DNA of 43,844 bases from Kangiella sp. (GTDB lineage Bacteria > Pseudomonadota > Gammaproteobacteria > Enterobacterales > Kangiellaceae): contig NZ_JABURJ010000118.1 of assembly GCF_014762745.1 (NCBI RefSeq), forward strand, positions 1 to 43,844, given 5' to 3'. A program made the translations under genes and the position numbers. The notes under the pieces were generated by a model that saw only the letters and a list, made by a program, of their open reading frames with translations, was not told the DNA's origin and searched no databases. Of the stretch, positions 41,498 to 43,844 are shown piece after piece (the stretch's first letter is position 1; each line of letters opens with the position of its first letter).

Positions 41498-41525
41498 AAA
41501 AAGACGCTAATCAGCGTCTTTTTTT
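41498..41525 (+). terminator. Intrinsic terminator following the tRNA-Ser fragment
   Basis: AAGACGCT (41501-41508), AATC loop, AGCGTCTT (41513-41520), preceded by an A-run and followed by Ts. Probably the native terminator of the tRNA gene, retained beside the scar; it can act in both directions. Confidence 0.88.
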
Positions 41526-41555
41526 GTGCCTGAATATTCTTGATTCTTCATATCC

Positions 41556-41582
41556 CTGCGACAATTTGTCGCAGTGTTTTTT
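41556..41582 (+). promoter_or_regulatory. Palindrome upstream of the TonB receptor gene
   Basis: CTGCGACA (41556-41563), ATT, TGTCGCAG (41567-41574), then TG and six Ts. It could be an operator overlapping the promoter region of the receptor gene (a possible -10, ATACAAT, lies near 41596) or a small terminator/attenuator. The symmetry is perfect. Confidence 0.5.
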
Positions 41583-41633
41583 CCTTTCATATCTATACAA
41601 TTAGCGCCGATTTAATTCTTTTCTGAGGGCGTT

Positions 41634-43730
41634 ATGAATTTCTTTTCTTTTGATTCTTTTCGTGTGAGCGCGGTGGCTGTCGCTGTGTCTGGCTGTTTGT
41701 TTTGTGGGGTTGTGTTTCCTGGGGTTGCGTTGGCTGAGGACGCCCCATCTGAGGAGGAGCATATTGATGTGATTACGATCAGTGCTTCGCGTGCTTCGGC
41801 TGATGATCTGTCGGTGGCGGATGCGGATCCGGTTGAGTCGGATGTGGCGCAGTGGTTGAAGACGGTGCCTGGGGCGAATGTGAATAAGAATGGGCCTGTG
41901 ACGGGGATTGCGCAGTATCGTGGGATGTTTGCGGATCGTGTGGCGGTGAGCCTTGGTGGGCGTCCTGTGGTGGGTGCTGGGCCGAATGGGATGGATGCGC
42001 CTTTGACCTATGCGGTGCCGATGAGCGTTGAGGCGATGACGGTGTATCGCGGGATTGCGCCGGTGACTGCGGGAATCGATACGATGGGCGGTGCGGTGGA
42101 TGTGCATCTGAAGCGTGCGCGCACCTCTGAGGAACTGTCGGTTGAGGGGTCTTTGAGCAGCTGGTATTCGGGGATTAACGACGGCACGACTTATGCCGGG
42201 GATATCAATGTCAGTGCGAATGACTTTGGGGTCCATGCCTTTATCAGCGACCAGACGGCCAATAATGCCGAGGATGCGCTGGAGCGCGACATCATCACTA
42301 CCGCATACGATAAGCAGCAGTCGGGTCTGGATGTGGCTTATGCGTTCGATAACAGCCGCATTGGCCTGCGTTATGGCAAGACTGACACTGGCTTCTCGGG
42401 AACGCCTGCCTTGCCGATGGATATCAATTATGTGGATGGCGAGCAGTGGAGTCTTGATGGTCAGCATCAGTTTGATGTCGCTTTACTTGAGTGGCAGATT
42501 GGGGCTTCGGACAATACGCATGGCATGGATAATTTTAGCCAGCGTGAGAATCTTGACCCTGCCGCGTATCGATATACTTATGCTGCGGCCAAGAGCGCGG
42601 ATTATAAGGTGCAGTTGACGGCGGGCGACTGGGTATATGGATTGCAGGGGTATCTGTCTGAGCATGATGTGGATATCAGCAATCCGAATAATGCCATGTT
42701 CAGCGTGATTAATTTTAATCAGGTTGAGGATGACCGTCATAGCGCCTATGTGCAGTGGAGTCAGCGCGCGGAAGGGCGCAGCGATACGCTGGGTGCGCGT
42801 GTTAAATACAATCGCGCGGATGCGGGCGAGGTGGCGCATTCGATGGCGATGATGAATCCTGCGATTGCCGGTTTGGTGAGTGATTTTAATCAGGCGGATC
42901 GCAGCGTCAGTGATACCACCTTTGATGTGACCTATCATGGCAAGACGACGCTCAGCGATAGTCTGGTCTGGAATTATGGATTGGGTGTTAAGCAACGCGC
43001 TGCCAGTTACCAGCAGCGTTATTTGTGGTTGCCGATGCAATCAACCGGTGGCCTGGCGGATGGTAAAACCTATGTCGGGGATATCAATCTAGATCCTGAA
43101 ACCGCTTACCAGATTGATACCGGTTTTGATTATGTGAATGGCGGTTTTAAGGTGTCGCCGCGGGTGTTCTATTCGCAGGTGAAGGATTACATCGAAGCCA
43201 ACCCAAGCGAAGACCCACGCGCGATCATGGTCGCCGGCATGATGGGCGATCCTGCGCCATTGCAGTTCACCAATATTGATGCAAGCTTGTGGGGCTTTGA
43301 TGCCAATTGGCGCTATGACATGCCATCGGATTTCTTCATGTCCGGGGTGGTTAGTTATGTTCGTGGTGAGCGCGATGATAGCGATATTAATTTGTATCGT
43401 ATTGCACCGCTCAATACGCGATTCGTGTGGGGGTATCAGGGTGTGCAGTTCAGTACTCAGTTTGCCGCGCAGGTTTATGCGGATCAGGATCGGGTGTCGA
43501 GTATCAATAATGAAACTGAAACTGCTGGGTATATGGTTTGGGACTGGATGGCCGATTATATGTTTGATAATGGCCTGACCGTATGCGCCGGGGTAGAGAA
43601 CCTGTTTGATAAGCAGTATGTCGAGCATCTTGGAGGCGTGAATCGTGCTGCGGGTAGTGAGATAGCCGTTGGGGAGCGTTTGCCAGCCAGTGGGCGGAAT
43701 GTTTATGTCGGGTTTGAGTTTAGGTTTTAA
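41634..43730 (+). CDS. TonB-dependent outer-membrane receptor, possibly for a metal
   Basis: 698 residues. Signal peptide with cleavage after ALA (about residue 34), a TonB-box-like IDVITISA near 43-50, a plug domain (about 60-160: VNKNGPVTGIAQYRGMFADRV, GPNGMDAPLTYAVPM, ITTMGGAVDVHL-type end), and a 22-strand barrel ending in the C-terminal FEFRF. The PNGMDAPLTYA segment and Met-rich loops (HSMAMMNP, MVAGMMGDP) recall copper receptors of the OprC/NosA group, but this is a resemblance, not proof. Its codon usage is distinctly GC-richer than the island genes to its left, so it is probably core chromosome. A perfect palindrome lies 60 bp upstream and two hairpins lie downstream. Confidence 0.9.
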   Translation: MNFFSFDSFRVSAVAVAVSGCLFCGVVFPGVALAEDAPSEEEHIDVITISASRASADDLSVADADPVESDVAQWLKTVPGANVNKNGPVTGIAQYRGMFADRVAVSLGGRPVVGAGPNGMDAPLTYAVPMSVEAMTVYRGIAPVTAGIDTMGGAVDVHLKRARTSEELSVEGSLSSWYSGINDGTTYAGDINVSANDFGVHAFISDQTANNAEDALERDIITTAYDKQQSGLDVAYAFDNSRIGLRYGKTDTGFSGTPALPMDINYVDGEQWSLDGQHQFDVALLEWQIGASDNTHGMDNFSQRENLDPAAYRYTYAAAKSADYKVQLTAGDWVYGLQGYLSEHDVDISNPNNAMFSVINFNQVEDDRHSAYVQWSQRAEGRSDTLGARVKYNRADAGEVAHSMAMMNPAIAGLVSDFNQADRSVSDTTFDVTYHGKTTLSDSLVWNYGLGVKQRAASYQQRYLWLPMQSTGGLADGKTYVGDINLDPETAYQIDTGFDYVNGGFKVSPRVFYSQVKDYIEANPSEDPRAIMVAGMMGDPAPLQFTNIDASLWGFDANWRYDMPSDFFMSGVVSYVRGERDDSDINLYRIAPLNTRFVWGYQGVQFSTQFAAQVYADQDRVSSINNETETAGYMVWDWMADYMFDNGLTVCAGVENLFDKQYVEHLGGVNRAAGSEIAVGERLPASGRNVYVGFEFRF

Positions 43731-43737
43731 AAGAAGG

Positions 43738-43756
43738 AAGAGCAGATTCTGCTCTT
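43738..43756 (+). terminator. Hairpin after the TonB receptor gene
   Basis: AAGAGCAG (43738-43745), ATT loop, CTGCTCTT (43749-43756), followed by ATAG rather than a T-run. Probable transcript end of the receptor gene. Confidence 0.6.
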
Positions 43757-43776
43757 ATAGATACCATCTCTCCCAA

Positions 43777-43801
43777 CCGACCTCAAGCCACTTGAGGTCG
43801 G
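43777..43801. terminator. Second hairpin downstream of the TonB receptor gene
   Basis: CCGACCTCAAG (43777-43787), CCA loop, CTTGAGGTCGG (43791-43801). An 11 bp perfect stem with a poor T-tract; likely a terminator or mRNA-stabilising structure at the end of the unit. Confidence 0.6.
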
Positions 43802-43844
43802 TATTCGCTTTGATGTTTTAATACACCATAGCAAATTTGTACCA

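Noticed and set aside
41634-43730. Long minus-strand ORFs opposite the TonB receptor gene
   Set aside because: They are antisense shadows of GC-rich coding DNA; their Ile/Arg/His-rich composition is not protein-like, and the plus-strand frame has clear receptor motifs.

Overview
The window looks like a genomic island in a gammaproteobacterium, with a short stretch of ordinary chromosome at its right end. A marine genus is plausible; this is inferred from gene families and moderate GC, and I cannot name the species. Two things support the island reading. A 3' fragment of a tRNA-Ser gene (41465-41491) with its own terminator lies between the accessory genes and a TonB-dependent receptor of clearly different, GC-richer codon usage. 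Everything to its left is defence, toxin, recombinase or repeat DNA.

Layout. (1) 1-14303: one tightly packed plus-strand operon: hsdM (5' end outside the window), hsdS, a large KAP-type P-loop NTPase, an mcrB with an EVE/PUA-like domain nested in its AAA+ core, mcrC, hsdR, and a YgjP/SprT-like zinc metalloprotein. Type I restriction, a type IV McrBC-like system and a KAP ATPase are thus woven into one transcription unit. hsdM carries an in-frame insertion of a dispersed palindromic repeat. (2) 14304-19052: gene-poor, repeat-rich DNA with two arrays of AT-rich iteron-like repeats, paired perfect palindromes, a small ORF, an HNH-toxin scrap, an IS3-type remnant and an AbiE type IV toxin-antitoxin pair flanked by ~105 bp direct repeats. 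(3) 19053-30256: a 3546-residue Sec-secreted Rhs/YD protein (13 fibronectin-like repeats, SpvB region, FG-GAP repeats, YD repeats, Rhs core, JAB-like C-terminal toxin candidate) and its likely immunity lipoprotein. (4) 30413-39485: a ~9 kb insert with an uncharacterised 318-residue protein, a PrtN-like regulator, a four-gene mobile module (IstA-like DDE transposase, IstB ATPase, TOPRIM-like protein with a decayed active site, tyrosine recombinase), a Phd/ParE toxin-antitoxin pair, a ParB-like protein convergent with a D12-class adenine methylase, and a divergent HTH regulator. (5) 39486-41052: a displaced Rhs C-terminal tip with a hydrophobic toxin domain and a membrane immunity candidate. (6) 41465-43844: tRNA-Ser scar, terminator and a TonB-dependent receptor.

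How it fits together. The two Rhs toxin/immunity cassettes share both borders: a 151 bp left repeat that begins exactly at a 14 bp perfect palindrome inside the Rhs core, and a 92 bp G-rich right repeat after the immunity gene. Recombination between the left copies would fuse the giant Rhs stalk in frame to the second toxin. The hsd/KAP/McrBC operon, AbiE, Phd/ParE and the methylase/ParB module make the rest of the island a defence and stability store. All functional statements rest on motifs read by eye; no database search was run.
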